Source: Trogon surrucura
Lineage: Eukaryota > Chordata > Aves > Trogoniformes > Trogonidae
NCBI GenBank assembly: GCA_020746105.1
Contig: CM036658.1
Coordinates: 15,732,689-15,796,688 of the forward strand
DNA: 64,000 bases
Direction of reading: 5' to 3'
Shown: one piece after another, positions 12,801 through 27,600 of the stretch
Numbering within the stretch: the stretch's first letter is position 1
Layout of the letters: the number at the start of each line of letters is the position of its first letter
Position numbers and translations under genes: made by a program
The notes under the pieces: model-generated
The model's database searches: none
Seen by the model: the letters and a program-made list of their open reading frames with translations, nothing else
What the model was told of the DNA's origin: nothing

Positions 12801-15800
12801 AGTGTAATTATATATTTTACATCTCTTTCAACACAACACTTTGTTTAAGCATGGGAATGTTCTAGCAGACTTATAACAATATTTCCATACTGTACATTTA
12901 TTGTAGCTACTCATTAAGTCAAATTGCTAGCACATGAAGTCATGTGGAAAAAAGAGGGATTTAAGACATAACATTTGCAGGATGCAAACATGAGAAGTGG
13001 AGACTTTTTCATCAAACTCTGGTTCGCAGTCAAAGCAAAATTCCAACAACCGTGCAGAGGCGAGTTAAGGGAAGGAGATTACTATCAATTTGAAAAAGAT
13101 TTTACATTCAATTTCTTAGCAAAACAACTCTTTACAGGCTGACTGTGGCATATTTATGTGTACAAACACAAACAAAAGCACATCAGGAAGCTAAGCTTTG
13201 AAAGCTTTTTAAAAAGAGAAAGCAAAAGAAGCATTACTGCAACCAATCCTTTAATCATTACCAAAATGCTGTTATTCTCACTCTAACAATGATCCATGTA
13301 GAGACTCCGTATTAAAAGTTTTTTTGCAAAAAAAAGTAACACAGAATGTAATTAAACAAAAAGAAATAGTTGGAGTGTGAAGGAAGCTTCAGTGATGTCT
13401 CCTCCTCTTGAAGCCACATGTGCATGCCGCAAATATTTCCACATTGATTCGCTCTTCGGTTGCACTACATTCGCACTCCCTTTCTGTGCTAATTTTTGAA
13501 TTTTAATGTTTCCTTTGTCGGCATTCACTGCACAAAAGTATTTCACAAATTAGCTAGACATAAAGCTGCAAGCTGTACTGCTCAGTATCCACTTTTCCTT
13601 TACCTGTTTCCACCTCCCCTTTGCAGATGAATCCTGAGTCCTGAGAGCAGGCACAGCGGCAAGGCTGGCTCCTGGCCCCGCAAGCAAGTCGGCGGGATGG
13701 CCAGTTTATCTGCCATGAGCGTGCCAGCTTACCCGAGGGGGAAGTAAATCCCCAGGCTGGCCAGAAACCTGCCCTCCACAAATGTTATTGCTAAGCTGGG
13801 GCTTGATAAAATAAGCTTCAGCTGGGTGAAGTGGAGAGGAAGGGTGGGAAGTATCCCTGGATTTGAGGAGTGGCACCAGGAAAAGTGAACTATGAGAACT
13901 ATATATTTATGCATAGTATACATACACATATGTACATTTTGCAGAGGAAGTGAGACTTGTGTAACTGATGGAGTTAAAATATTGGCAGTGTATCCCTTTT
14001 GGGGAACAACAGCTGTAGCAACACCACGAGAAACAACAGCAGCCAGCCTCCTGCATAGCACCTGGGGTGGTCAGTAGTCAGACATTTCTCCTGTTCATTT
14101 CATTACAGCGTGACCAAAATATCCACTCCCTTGTGCATATTATTTGTTATTTGGTACAGCAGAAGTGGGAGGCAATAACAGCTGCAGCAGCTAAGCGTGA
14201 GGGTGAAAGGGAGTTTCTGACAATAATGAATTGCCGCAAGGTGGATAACCGTAGGACTGAAAGGACTGTATATTGCAGGGACAAACAGTGGTTAAGCATA
14301 GAAAGGAGGCCATGTTACTGAGGAGACAGCAGTTAAAAAGGAACTGGAGACTCCTCATCACTCCCACATGCCTGCTTCGACAGGACAGGAGCTACTGAGG
14401 TCTCTGAGCTATAACCTTGAAGCCTTACATAAGGTGCACAAAAATCAACGTGGCATAGAGGAGCACGAGGGTCTACCCACTTTCCTCTGGTCCAAGCAGC
14501 ATCACACAAATTGTCACCTGCTTCCTTTGGACAGATTGGGAGGGAGTGGGGAGGCACGTCCCAGACCTACTGATGTTTTCAGGTCTTTATTTCAGGAAGG
14601 GTACCTCAGTGGCCTGTGTTCCTCTGTTTTGGTATGATTCTTCTTGTTCCCGCCCCAGCCTCTCAGAATTCTTCTACCATTTTAGCAAGAGTTTCACACT
14701 AAAAGGTCATGATGTATCTCAAAAGTTCAATCACATTTTCCTTACAAATTACAAGTTGCACGCTCTTTTCCACCACATTATCAGTGGATTTACCCTCTGA
14801 GAATAGAAGCAAGGATTATGTGCTGATGGAAGTGACAGGCTCAGGAGACTTGGAGTTGAATAACGTATTTTTCATTAGCCTTACACCATCAAGCTTAGAA
14901 AGCCTGGATAGATGCTCAGGTGTTGCTCTGTGTTCACCCTTCCTTTCTCTGCTTGTTCAAGAAAGGAGACTCACCTAAACTGACCTGATAACTGTGTGTG
15001 CTGCTGGACACTCTCCCTCGCTGTTTGCTTCTAAAACCAGCTCTGCTCCGGGCAACCTTCACAAGCCACTTCCACAGACCTTGCTACAATTTCCTCACCT
15101 GTACAACAACTTCTTTGTTAACTACCTCAATGTCTACTGTATCACAGCTAGGTATTTGTAATACTACAGTCTATTTGTTTTCAGATGGAATTACTCCATT
15201 TTAGACAGCATTTCTTCAAAGAACGGATGTATTTTTCCTTTTTGTCCCTGGAATGTACAAGCACAGTGGACTGCAAATTTAAAAAATCCCAACGAGTAAT
15301 TTTATTAGCTGCTGAAATACATTAGTGTTCTTTGACTTTGAACTAGGAGTAATGATAATAGTCTTTCCTGAGAGTGGAATTTTTTTCTGACAGATTTTTT
15401 TCTGATGTTAAATTATCGTTGTACTGCTTCAGCTTTAGTGGTACATAAATAGCTCTTTCTTAGTCTGCCTTTATGTGAGAGGACAGTAAATATGACTTTC
15501 TTTTTGATCCGAGTTTCTTACTGCACAGTGGTGGTTAGCCAGATGATGGCTCTTTTGGGGCAAGCCCAAGAAAGAATCCAAGCCTATAATCTTTCCTGTC
15601 ACTTAAGAGGCCTAAATTTTCACAGTGGCTGTTATACCTGGGAGGAGTCACAGAGAGGCACAGGGAACTGTGTTTGGAGAAATCACTGATGGCATTGCCT
15701 ATGTTTCATGGTTCTGCCAGCACTCCGTGCAAAGCCTTCGTGGAGCGCACTCACTGTCTGTGGTCACCCAACCCTGGTGCTACTGTACCAGGAGAGCAAA

Positions 15801-18600
15801 GTGACTGCAGCATAGGGCAGAACTTCATTCAACCACCTCTCTATGCTTTATATCACTGCACTGAAAACCTCTTTCTTCTGTTGACTTTGAAGCAAGCTCA
15901 GATGCTCTTGGTGCACTGAAGCAGCAGCATTTTTATTATATAAGTTCCTTGCACCATCTGAAGTGATATACATCACCCTGGTTAAATGTCCCTGCAATTT
16001 GGAAAGAGACTTTGGATCCATGGGTACTCAATTGCCTGGGATTGCAAGTCTTTTCTATGGCACTTTCACAGGGAGCTGACCCAAATCTCCGTATTTAAAA
16101 TGAAGATGCAATTCTTCTAGTGCTGATGAGAGTGAGTTCTGAGTTGCACACACCACAGCCAAGTGCAGAGAAGACTCTTTATACCACAAGCATTCAAGTG
16201 CTTACTTAAAATCCTTTCCTTCCTTCCCATGAGGGGCAAGTTGCAGTTCTTAAGCTCAAATATTCAGTATTTGCAGTCAGCAAACACTCAAGGTTCACAG
16301 ACATTCAGAATTAAATTCAGTTGGAATCTGATCAAACAGCAACAGAGAAAATGCTTTGGTTAGTTTCACAGATCTATTTCTTACAGTGAGTAAAAAGACC
16401 CAAATACACAAATTCAGAATTAAGAAAAGTCTATGCATCAATGTGTGAGAAGATGAACCAGAAATGCATTCCTCATTCCTGAGGGTACAAGTCACTGTTT
16501 TCCTAGACACTTCAACACACCTCACATATAGCTATTGTAGGTGAACAATCAGGGGCCAGAGAAGAAAGCAGAAGCAAAAAGAGAGAGTAACATAACAAGT
16601 TTTTTTAAAAAGCCAAGATTGTTACTTCTTTTAAATCCATATACAGGTGTAGGTAATCACTATTCCCAACACTGATCAAAATTAGCATTAACAGGAAGCT
16701 ATACTGAAAAATAGACTCTCTTGGACTATTGCATCTGGAAAGCTAAAGAAATTTCTGGTGTTCAGTAGACCATGACCTAGCTCCTATGGAAATATTGATA
16801 GTATTTGTAGGATTATACCACAGGCTTCCTGTGATTTGAAATTCTGGAATTTAGAATTCTCAAGACCAGGAGCTCAGCATTGCTTTCATGAGCTACCCCC
16901 CCAAGAACAGATACTGGGGAGACTGAGATGAGATGACAACACATCTGGGTAGTTCCATCTGCAGCAGCCTGGACACTTGGTCATTATTTGCACTATCATC
17001 TAGTCAAAGAGAAAAAGGCAGAAATTTGTCATCTGCACATTAAACAGTGTTCGGACACGTCAGTAGGGTCCTAGTCTGTGTGCCAGTGACAGGGAACAGC
17101 GTGGGTGGCTGCAAAGTCAGGGAAGTCCTGATGTATAGGAAGAAACTTTAACACCTGCTTAGTCCCAAGTAAGCTAAAGGAATTGCTTGGGAGCTTAAAG
17201 TATGCATGAAAGTCTCCTGTTAACCAGTGAGAGTGGAATTTCTAGGACAAAACCCTGCCACGGGGCCTTCATCCTACACAAGTGAATACTGGAAGTTCAC
17301 ATTCATGGTGATTTTATTTATTTGTTTTTGCAGTCATATACTGTTTCTGACTCTTCAGTGTCATATTTTAAATCTCGATCATATTCATTTTCAGTCTTGT
17401 GTGTTTTTTCATCTGGAGATGTATTTTGCATGCCCTTATTTTGTACTTAGTGTTCAAAGGCAAGCTAATACTTTTACTCTTGAACATTTACTCTCCCTTT
17501 GAATAAAAGACAGTGAACATGCAAGTTCTATGTGGACCCAAATTTGGAACAAGACCTCAATTCTGTATCTGAACACCATCTGTGCATCAGTCACATGGTG
17601 AATCAGAACAGGAAAAATTTAAACAAAAATTATCCTAAAAGCCCTGTATTTACTCATGTTCTCCAGTCTGCCTGATTGTGGCTTCAGCCGACTCATCTTC
17701 CTGACTTGAAGACTGTATTCAAAGATTGCTCTGAGGCTGAAATCACTCTGTTTTTCTACCAATGATTTCAGCAGGCGCTGGATCACACATAAAGACTGGG
17801 AAGAATGGAGACTTTATTAGTTTAAAAAAAATAGTTATGCAGGACCGCATAATTATTATCAAACCAGTTGGGTCACTGATATATTTTCAGGTATCTTAAA
17901 TCTTGTTTCCATCTTTTCAGAGTTGCTGATTTTATCCAGATCCTCATGATATTTTGAACTTCTTTCTTAAAGCCTCATGAAGCTAAATTGCTGAACCAAG
18001 TTTTTTTGTGACTAGTCTCTGGACTCCCTAACAAAAGTTTGAAAACTGCGGTGCAGCCATAAGCATCAAAGAAAGACAAAAGAATAAGAAGACTGCGACT
18101 TTCCTTGTTAGATATTTTTTAACTATTGATTTAAGGTAGTTTTGCAAATTTTTGAGGCTTGAGCAATTACCATTTAATTTTTGGAACTGGGAAAATTCCG
18201 TAATTTCTTCTCTAAACTTCTGTTGTCTATTCCTCAGTAACACTAGCGATAAGTGTTACTGAGGTATGAACTCTACACCGTGCTTAAGTGTCTTTTCTGC
18301 TAATACTGAGCATCTGCATCTCTTCTTCAGTTGTTCTCAAGGTGACTTTCAAACTGGGCACTGAATGCTGACATCCTACCTCTGTCACATAAACAGTAGA
18401 AGCTGTAGGTATTAAATGCCTGTGAAAAGGTGTTGTACTGATACACGCGATTCAGAGTACAGTGCTAACAAGTGCAGGGAATGCTTGCAAAAAGACAAGA
18501 AAAAAGAAGAAAAGGATGAAGAAATATTCACAGTAGCTGCCTGACCACAAGCCATTTTATATTGCAAGTCTGTAACAGAGAAATATTTTCATGAGACTCT
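9899..18600. other. Intergenic DNA, nothing recognised
   Basis: About 8.7 kb without a recognisable gene or interspersed repeat. Base composition is mixed, with a slightly more GC- and CpG-rich patch near 13600-13760. A-runs occur near 12320-12330. Open frames stay below about 115 codons, are found on both strands and resemble no family I know. Confidence 0.45.
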
Positions 18601-18664
18601 CGGTGCTGCCACCTCCTTGCATCATACGTGGTCGGTGCTACCACCTCCTTGCATCATACATGGA
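18601..18664 (+). repeat. 32-bp direct duplication
   Basis: Two adjacent units (18601-18632 and 18633-18664) share CACCTCCTTGCATCATAC and differ at only a few positions. This looks like a local tandem duplication of unique sequence. Confidence 0.9.
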
Positions 18665-21600
18665 ATGCAAAGGTTAGGAGCAGTGGATAGGAGAGGGTTA
18701 CAGATATACTACACCGGCTTTATTAAATCGTCACAGACTTTTTATACAGGATGTTCAGGGAAAACAAAATCTACTATCCCATGTCACAATGGATGCACTG
18801 CTGGCAGAGCAGAAATTTGCCAGTTCAGATGATATTTCTACTTATCAGTCATATATCACAGCCATTTCAGCATTTCCCGGTAACATAAAGAGCTCTGTTC
18901 CCATCTTCCTTATAAAAATTCACCACAGAAGTAGATGTAGAAACAGCATGTGCCTTTTCTTTTCAGCCAGTAATAGATTACATATGGGAAGACAAACCGA
19001 TTTATTTTTGTGACCTTCATTAAAATTATGTGATGATCAAAAAAGGCATTCCTGAAGGCCGTTTGATAAACAGCAAGCATTCTAGTCTATTGCCTTGCCA
19101 GCGAGATTTAAGTCTACCAATCTTCTTTGGGAGGCTCAGTACAATTCTTGCTTCCATCTGCATGGCTACTGGAAAGGGTGTCTGTTTAATGTCCCATGCA
19201 GAACATTACCTTTAAAAGAAAATGACCCGTCTACAGCTACGCTTCAGTGTCAGAACAGATATGAGCCCAGCTCCTAATGTGCAATCTCAGCTATGTTGCC
19301 AGGCAGACTGGAGCACCTTTCACAAACACATTCCCATGTTTAAAAGGAGGTTTCTTCCTCACAGCGTTGTAAGAAATACATAAACGCAGCATCGGCCCAT
19401 GGCTGTGTTTAGGACAGTCTCACAGAGACAAGCACAGTATTTGCAAGTACACAGAGACATCTGTTAGTGAGTACATTAACACAGTAGGATTGGTTTGATT
19501 GGTTTGAGTCTGTAATGAAGAGGCAGCACACCTGGTCTGTGAGACTTTACACACTGTCATAACAGGTAAGTTAAGGTACTCTGGAGCAAAACCAAGGCAG
19601 CCTAACTTTTCCACACTCTCAAACTGGCTAGGAAGATTTCAGAGCTGTGGGTATGAAACACATGTGGAACAGAGGAAGGGGGCAAGAGAACTGGGAACAA
19701 GAGATTAACTAATTAGAAAAATATCGGAAGCAAAGGCTCACATGTGAATATTGTTTTTGGAAAGATTTTGTTAAATTTTTTTCGTAAATGGAAAATGCTT
19801 CAAGTTCATGCCATGCTTAAAAGCATAACCATATGGGACAAGAGAGCAACAGCTGCAGATGAATATTTTCTTAAGAGATGAACATTCATACTCACTCTGT
19901 GCTATATCAAAATAACATCTCTGTATATCAGCTTAGTTCACAAGTGCTTTTGAAAGGGAGTCATTGTTTGTCCTTTCTAAAACCATTTTTAGCGGGACCC
20001 ATCATTGCTCACTCTTCCCTGGTGACGCACAGTATGCTGTTTCTTCATAGGCAGAGCAAAAGATCCCTTTTCTGGCAGTAAAGAGGGCACTGGCCCCTCA
20101 ATATTGCTTGAAGAAGGAGAAAGTGAGAAATATGTTCTGCCCACATTATTTCAATATTTATCCATCCTTGAAATAAACATTCAAGTATAACATGTTAAAA
20201 ATAAAATGTTCAAGATCTTGCTCATAAATACTTTATTTATGGCTTTGAAAATATAAGTTGGAATGCCAAACTGAAATATGTCCTGCACTTACGATCATAA
20301 ATTACACAGCACCATAAACTTACTGGACATTTTACAAATACAGATATTTCCCCTGTCCCAAAGAATTTAAATCTAAATCAGGCATGACAAACAGAAGGCA
20401 TGGCAGAGGACAATAGTTCAAGACAGGAATGATGAGAAAAGAGTAAACATTGTCTGAAGTGATGGGTTTAAAGGAGAGAGAGGGAAGACGAGGTAAAGGT
20501 CTCCTTTTAGGTGCAGCAGTGTTTTAATTTTAAACACATTTCTCTTCTCCAAAGAAGAATGCAACATAGTTCTAGAGGTCCTCATTTACATGCTCACTGA
20601 TAAGTTCACTTGCTGAGTTTTGAAGGTTTGGTTGGAACTTGTTTATGTTTTGATTGTTAATAGATTATTATTCTAAGTATACTTACAGAAGGACATTGAA
20701 TTTACAAACGACAGATTTTGGCTTAGTAACAAAGTTAAAAAGCTCAGCCAGGGGGGGCAGAGGGCTTTGTTTTGCTCTGTGTTCCCAACAGGGAGAGCCT
20801 GTGCCAAACTCAGAGAGGAGCCACGACTATGGCGCAGAGTCGACAAGTTGACTTCACAGCAAGCACGGACAGAGTCGGCAGCATTTGTGCAGAGCTGGCT
20901 ACACGGCTACGTGTGGCCAGTGGCAGCCACTCAAAGCTAATTCATGGTGATTTCTGGCTGGCAGAAGCAGGGTTGATATCACTGGGCAGTATGGGTGTAC
21001 TGTGGGGTGGGACTGTGGTGCTGGCAGACCTCAATGGGTCTCCAGAGGGCTGCCACTTTCAGGGGTGCCTTTTCTACCAAGAACACAAGAATGGCATTTT
21101 CATGAGATGGTGCATGAAGTGCATGGTTAATTTAAGTGATCTGGACCTCAGAAAGCTGGGCAATACACACTCGCAGATCAGGGCTGTACAAAATCTCTGT
21201 GCAGTGCTTTGAGGAAGTCACTTCCCCAAATACGAGCTAAAAGCGTGGAGAAATATCCAACTTTTCTTCGCTGTTCTTTTCCCCTCTCTGGAATAATACG
21301 TGAATTTGCTCTTCTGAATACATGCCTGGGACTGGTAAAAAGTCAGAGCTATTCCTCTACACCATAGCAGTGGTGTTATAGCTAAGGTACCTCATGGGAG
21401 ATATAGTTTAACTGCAACAGTAACATCAACTACAGCTGCTTCAACACAGGAGCCTGCTGTGATTTGAGACACTCTCAGACACCAACAGCCCTTGTGAAGG
21501 ACTTGTGGGAGCTCTGTAGCCATCTGGGACCACAGGTGGCAGTAGGGTATGACACCCTACAGCACCTAAAATGATGCTAGACATCTATGTTAAAGGACGT

Positions 21601-24600
21601 GAATTCCTCCTGTGATGTCAAACAAAAGCAAAGAGGGGTAAAACAAAAAGTACTTTTATATATGGAACTGAAATGATACTTCAGCCATTGTTTCCTGGCT
21701 ACCACAAAGCAGTGACAAATCTAGATGAATTCTCAAGCTACAAAATACCCTCTTTATCTATGGGCAGCTGAAGTTGCTGAACCTTTTGAAAGGGCCTCTT
21801 GCGTCATCATACTCACCTTAGCTTCTGATAAAACCAGCCTCATTTTGCTGATTTTCAACAGTAGGTAGAGCACTCGAGTGATGAGAGGGATATCAAATTA
21901 CCAGAGGTGCACAGACCAGCCCGAGCCTTGGTGGTCTGATGTATCTCAGAGAGGTGCTGGACAGATGTGGAGCAGGACATGTGATAAGACACTGTGTAAA
22001 GAGCTCTGGCACTTGATAACAGCTTGGCAGCAGAGAAATTGTTCACCTCTGCTGTCTGACTGCACTTTATAGGCTGTCAATGAGGTCAAAGCTCCCCCAG
22101 CATTACTTGTTCTTCCTCTCAGAAGGACAGCTGTACCATGCTGTCAGTGTGCAGAGTTGTTGCATGTTACCTACAACAAGTCTAATACTGGTTGTGCCCA
22201 GGAACGAGCAGATCAGAAAGGGTCACTGCTCTCTGCTGAGATAAAGTGAGGAAGCAGATGTCTGATGAGGCAATAGTGCCATGGAAACTACCTAGAACTC
22301 AGCACTTTGGTTTCCCAAAGGGAAGAAGGAAATTCATATGAAAACTGCTAATACGCTAAATCCTGGTCTATAAATGAATATTTGGGCTCAGCACAACAGT
22401 GCTGGATGGGGCTATCAGGACAGTTCTTGTTCTTCTACAGATGGTAGCACAGGAATTGCTACCATCAGACCACAACTGCAACATGATAGGTGCTGATGTC
22501 CCCACTTAGACAAGCTAAAAACATCCAGCCTGTCAGTATGAGAAAGCTTTGTGGGAATGGGTTGGCTTCCACAAATTTGTCAGGAAGCAGTTACAATATG
22601 GAACTTACATTTCTCCAGTTTGATTAAGCTTAGGTTGCTGTGACTGTAACAAATATCAAGTTTATATAACCTTGCAATCTACATACAGACAATCTTAACT
22701 AGTTACACATTTTGGACATTATCTATTGCATAGGCTAATTTCATTTAATAGTCAAAGTTCCATAGGACTAAAACACTAATATTGAAACAAAATTTTTTCA
22801 ATACTACCACAGTAACCAAACCCTGTTCAGACTTCTGTTAGATGGGAGTATGTTAGTGTTTTGTTCTGTTTTGGAATAAGCTTTGTTTCAAACCATTGGA
22901 ATTTCCTTTAGAACAGAAATCCCAATTCCCAACCATTTTTGTTCCCATTGTTCCTGCTTTTGAGATCCCAGCACCCAGAGGCTAAGCTTCTTTTCCAGTG
23001 CATGTCCCCATTCCACCTCCCCATGCCCACAAGTCCTGCTGTGGCAGGCTCTCTGAGAAACAGCCTCTGCAGACAGCACAGGCACACAGCCCACTCTTTG
23101 GAGAGCAATTGCATTGTGTTAGGTTCCTGTGCCTAGGGCTCTTTGTAGCATAATCTCTCACAGCACTAACATCAACCATCTGGTAATGTTTACCCCAGGG
23201 AGAGGCCCTGTGGACTACGTTACCCAGAATCCTTGACAGGGGAGTTGATGAGCAGCTAATGGGAGAAGAATAAATCACACTCATTCACTGTGATCATCAA
23301 AGTCACGCTCTTTTTCTTGTGTAACAGCTACTAGGCCAGACATACACCATGGATGATGGTCGCAGCAGATAAAAATGTAAACCAGAAATAGGTTACACTG
23401 AGCTTCATCTCAGCAACAAGTGAGAAAATCTGAGCCAGTCTTCCTGTTCAGATTCATGTCACCAGCCATAATGCAAGAAAATTAGTTTTGCCCTTTCCCC
23501 ACAGCAATATCCAAAAAGTCACAATCATTGTAAAATCTTAGTAGAAACCCCCAAATTCTATTAACAGAACACCCAGTGAGTTTAACCAAAGTTAATCCCA
23601 CTAGGTTAGTGCGAGGCAGTGGTTAAACACAGACAACTCTCCAGATGCTGTAGCAAGACACCCATAATAATTTCATCATAGGCGCAGCTGGAGAGATGAC
23701 AAACTTCCCCACTGCAACTGGAGCAGGTGACAGCGAATCTCTGGTTCTTCCCTAAGTAGCCACACCACTGACAGTCTGGCATTTGCACACTCTGCTACCA
23801 GCTCTTCCAGATCAGAGGGCTGCTGCTTCCAATGCTGACAGCAGGCATCCAGTTTCAGAGATGGATCACTGCACTTTAGAAAAGCTTTCTTAAAGTTTAC
23901 GATGGTGGAGATGTCACATAACATTTGGCTTTTGATGTGATGCAGTGTAAATGCTGTAATCATATTTACAAGACATGATTGATAATATGCTGCACATGAA
24001 CTTCTTCCTTTAAACTTTCCTATAAAACACATCCATCTGCCATTTCCCAGTCTTAACCACCGAAGGATCCACGTGAAAAAAAAATAATTTTGAGATTGCT
24101 CAAGTATTACAGTCTTCCTTTAAAAGTCTGTGCAAGGCGGGGGTTTAAGGGTTCTGTGTTTGTTTCACTGAACAAACTAGAGTCATACCCCAAGTAAGAT
24201 TACCCCAAGTAAGATTAACCCAGGGTCCCAATAAATGCTAAGTCCCACTGCAGAGCTGTTCACTTGATTAAACATTTTTTTCAGCAGTGTGATCTCATTA
24301 ACACAGAAGGTTGCTCCTGAGCTCCACTGTCATGAAGGGATCTATGTGATGCTGTGGAGAAGGCTATGGGCTGCTTGAGCTGCTTTGCTGCTTGATAATA
24401 CTCTCCCCTTAGCTGCAAACCACAGTAAATCACCCTAAAGTGGCTCCTAGGTTAATACAGCCAGCTCCACTGGTGTGGAATCAGTGAGCACTCTGTTATC
24501 AGTCTGTTTCTGGAGCTGGGAGGTGATAACCTGTGATATGGGGCAATCACCAACAGTGGCAGGGAATAGCCCTGTTAGATACTAAAGAGTTCCACAGCAG

Positions 24601-27600
24601 CCTTAGGCACTGCCGCCTGCTATCTGAGGAGGCAACCTTTTACAGCTGAGTCAATCAGTTGTGCTCACTTAAACTTGCTTGAAACTCCCCTTCCATATCC
24701 ATATAGGCACAGCTTCACTCCTATAGAAGACTATGAATGTGACCAGCACACACAACGGGAAAGGCATTAAGTTCTTGTAACTAGATTGTGATGGAACAAT
24801 TAAACAAAGAGTAAAAATGCAAATTTGTCATCATGAAGGAAGGACATGGTCATTAAGCGCAACTGGAATGGAAGATCTTAACACACATTTACACCGCACT
24901 AGAATTTCACATGATTTTGAGACTGAGGCATGTATTTAAACACTCCAGTTGCAAAACAATCAAATTTAATTTTTGTGTCATACAGAAATGGATTGTTTTG
25001 CTACAGCATATTTGCGTTTACAGCCAAGAATGTCTAAAATATGCTGCAAACCTTCGGGCAAATAGGAGAGTAGGTTATAGTTTAAGCAAAATCATCCTCT
25101 GAGAAGTCTGGCATGTGGTAAAGTCATGCCGGAATCATTTAAGATTATCTCGTGTAGTAGAGAGAGACACTTTGAATGGTAAAAGGACTTCCAGTCCTGC
25201 AGATGTTGAGATAAAAAATGTTTTCAAGGCACTTTGAAGATGAAGCGCATAAATAGAAGGTTTCATTATTAGATATTAGGAGGAGCAATAAAAATAAATA
25301 CAGTTCAAACTAAAGAATATCTGAAGGCCCTTTTATTGGACACAGCATAGGGGTCTTTTCAAAGTAGTGATTTTTTTTTCTATGTTACTCCTTTTCATTA
25401 GCAGAGTTCAGAAATTAATTTGAAAATTTCTGATTCATTCAACGCAGCAGTATCAAACTTTTTTTTGCCAAAGAAAGGCACAACTATTCAGACAGCGTAA
25501 AAAAGCTTGTAAAAAGCCACTAGACAGAGAAGTTCACTCAATCACTAGCAGCACTGATTGGATCCAGAACCACAGTAAAAATGGATAGACAATATATGTC
25601 CTTACCTTAAGCCATCTCAAATACCACACAAAGGAAGGGGGGACTAAAGAGCAAAAGAGCATAATGTAGAAAAACAAAATGAAATCCATACACCCGACAT
25701 CTCAATTTCGAGCAGTTGTGCAAAAACATCTGGAAGTTGCAAATCCTGAAGAACCCAGCAGTCTCCTGGTCTCCTGTTTCACCCGAGGACATCATATTTG
25801 GTGCCCATGAACTAGAGAACAGCAACAAAGAGAAGTATAGCACGTCAAATAAGTCACATGTACAAGCTAGAGATTTGTTGGCTTCGTTACAAGTTAACCC
25901 ATTTCTGTGCGATAAATGAGAAATGTCCTACAGACTTGGGCTGTGAGAGTAGTATACTGCAAAATTCCTTTGTTATATGTATAGGGGTTGGAAGCAGATT
26001 TTATTCCTGAGGCTTACATCCATAAGTGTGATCTTTCAGCCATGTCCCTATAGTTAATGTAAATGTATACTGCATCCAGTCAACCTTTTGCTTTTCCAGT
26101 GATGATTGTATGTAATGACAATTTTGATGGATATATACTCAAGAAGGGAAATTCCAGTAAGATCATAGAAGGTCCTTTGAAGTAAGGAATATATTGAATG
26201 ATAGCCATTAAAAATTTATGAGGTTTCCTTTACTGGTAGAAGAGAAAGCTCTGTGGTATTTGATAGACTCACTGCAAACTTAAGTACCGCTTACAAGAAA
26301 AGATGAGAAAGAAACTTATACTGTGTTAGGAAAAGAATGTACTACCTTGTGCGTAGTACAAGACAATTTTTGTGAATGTTAATATTATCAAAGAAACCTT
26401 TTCACTGAAATACCAGGCAGGACGTCCTCAGAAAGAAGGGACTAGGGAGATAGAAACAAAGCAGATTTTAAATAATTGTCAAGTGTATCAGTAAATAACC
26501 ACTTACAGAACTGTGAACCAAAGGAGGTAAGGACAGGATAATCCCACAGAATGCAAAACTCTTGACTTCCCTTGTGATTTTGGAAGGAGGGACGGTGGGT
26601 ATGTTTGTGGACAAATAAATACTTATTTTCCTGATTTAGACGTAAAAGATGAAAAGATATAGAAAGTCCACAAGAAGTTTTCTCATGAAAGAGAAGCCTA
26701 GGACTATAAAGACTCTTTTAAGAACCTCCAGTTGGGGTTAAGACTATAAGGATCCTGAAAAGCAAAGCTATTAGGGATAGCAGTATTTTGCATGTGTGGT
26801 GCACACATGTGGAACTAAAAAGACAATAAATTTGCAGATTCAATTCTTTAAAATGAAGAACACCAGAACTTCCCTCACCCATAAAATCTTCCTTAGGTTC
26901 ACTTGCGTGTGTGCCTATGGTGAAGGTTTACACACTGGGCTGCTAGTCATCAGCATGTCCCATCCCCAGTATTCTGTGTCTGTCTTCTGCAGAACTGAGA
27001 CACAACTCTGAAAACAGAAATGCTAAGTTTCCTGCAGGTATCCCTGTTGTACTTCTTGTTATATTACTGGAGTGCTTCACAGACAGCATTCATAACAAGC
27101 CTACGAAATAAGGGACTACTATAAAAGATTGGAATTGAAGCACAAAGGATCCCACCTCTTTTGGGTGCCTAACTCTTGTGAGTGCTCTGCAGTTCTGCAA
27201 GTGAGACCCTTGTACACAAGAAGCAGTTACCTGCTAAATTCTTCGTGGTATGTTGCACAGTAAATGTATTATTCAGTTGTCAGTGGCATCATTTCACCAC
27301 CCAAGCTCTGCTTGATTCAGTAAATACCTTCCAGTGTCCTAAACAATGAAGGCTAACAAAAAAAAGATAACAAAGTTTTTCATTTAAGAGTCCTGTCCCC
27401 TGTGCTACCTCATTCACTGTGCTGAATAGACCCACTTGGATTGTTGTCAGAAAGAGTCTTTCACACAAACTGAAAGTAGCAGTATGCTTCTATTATTCCA
27501 ATAAGTTTCTTCCCTTTCTTGGAGAATTTCTAAAATTTCATTGAGTCTGATTATGAAACGTGAACTCCATATTGCAGTTCCCATTGGGAATCCTTCTTAG

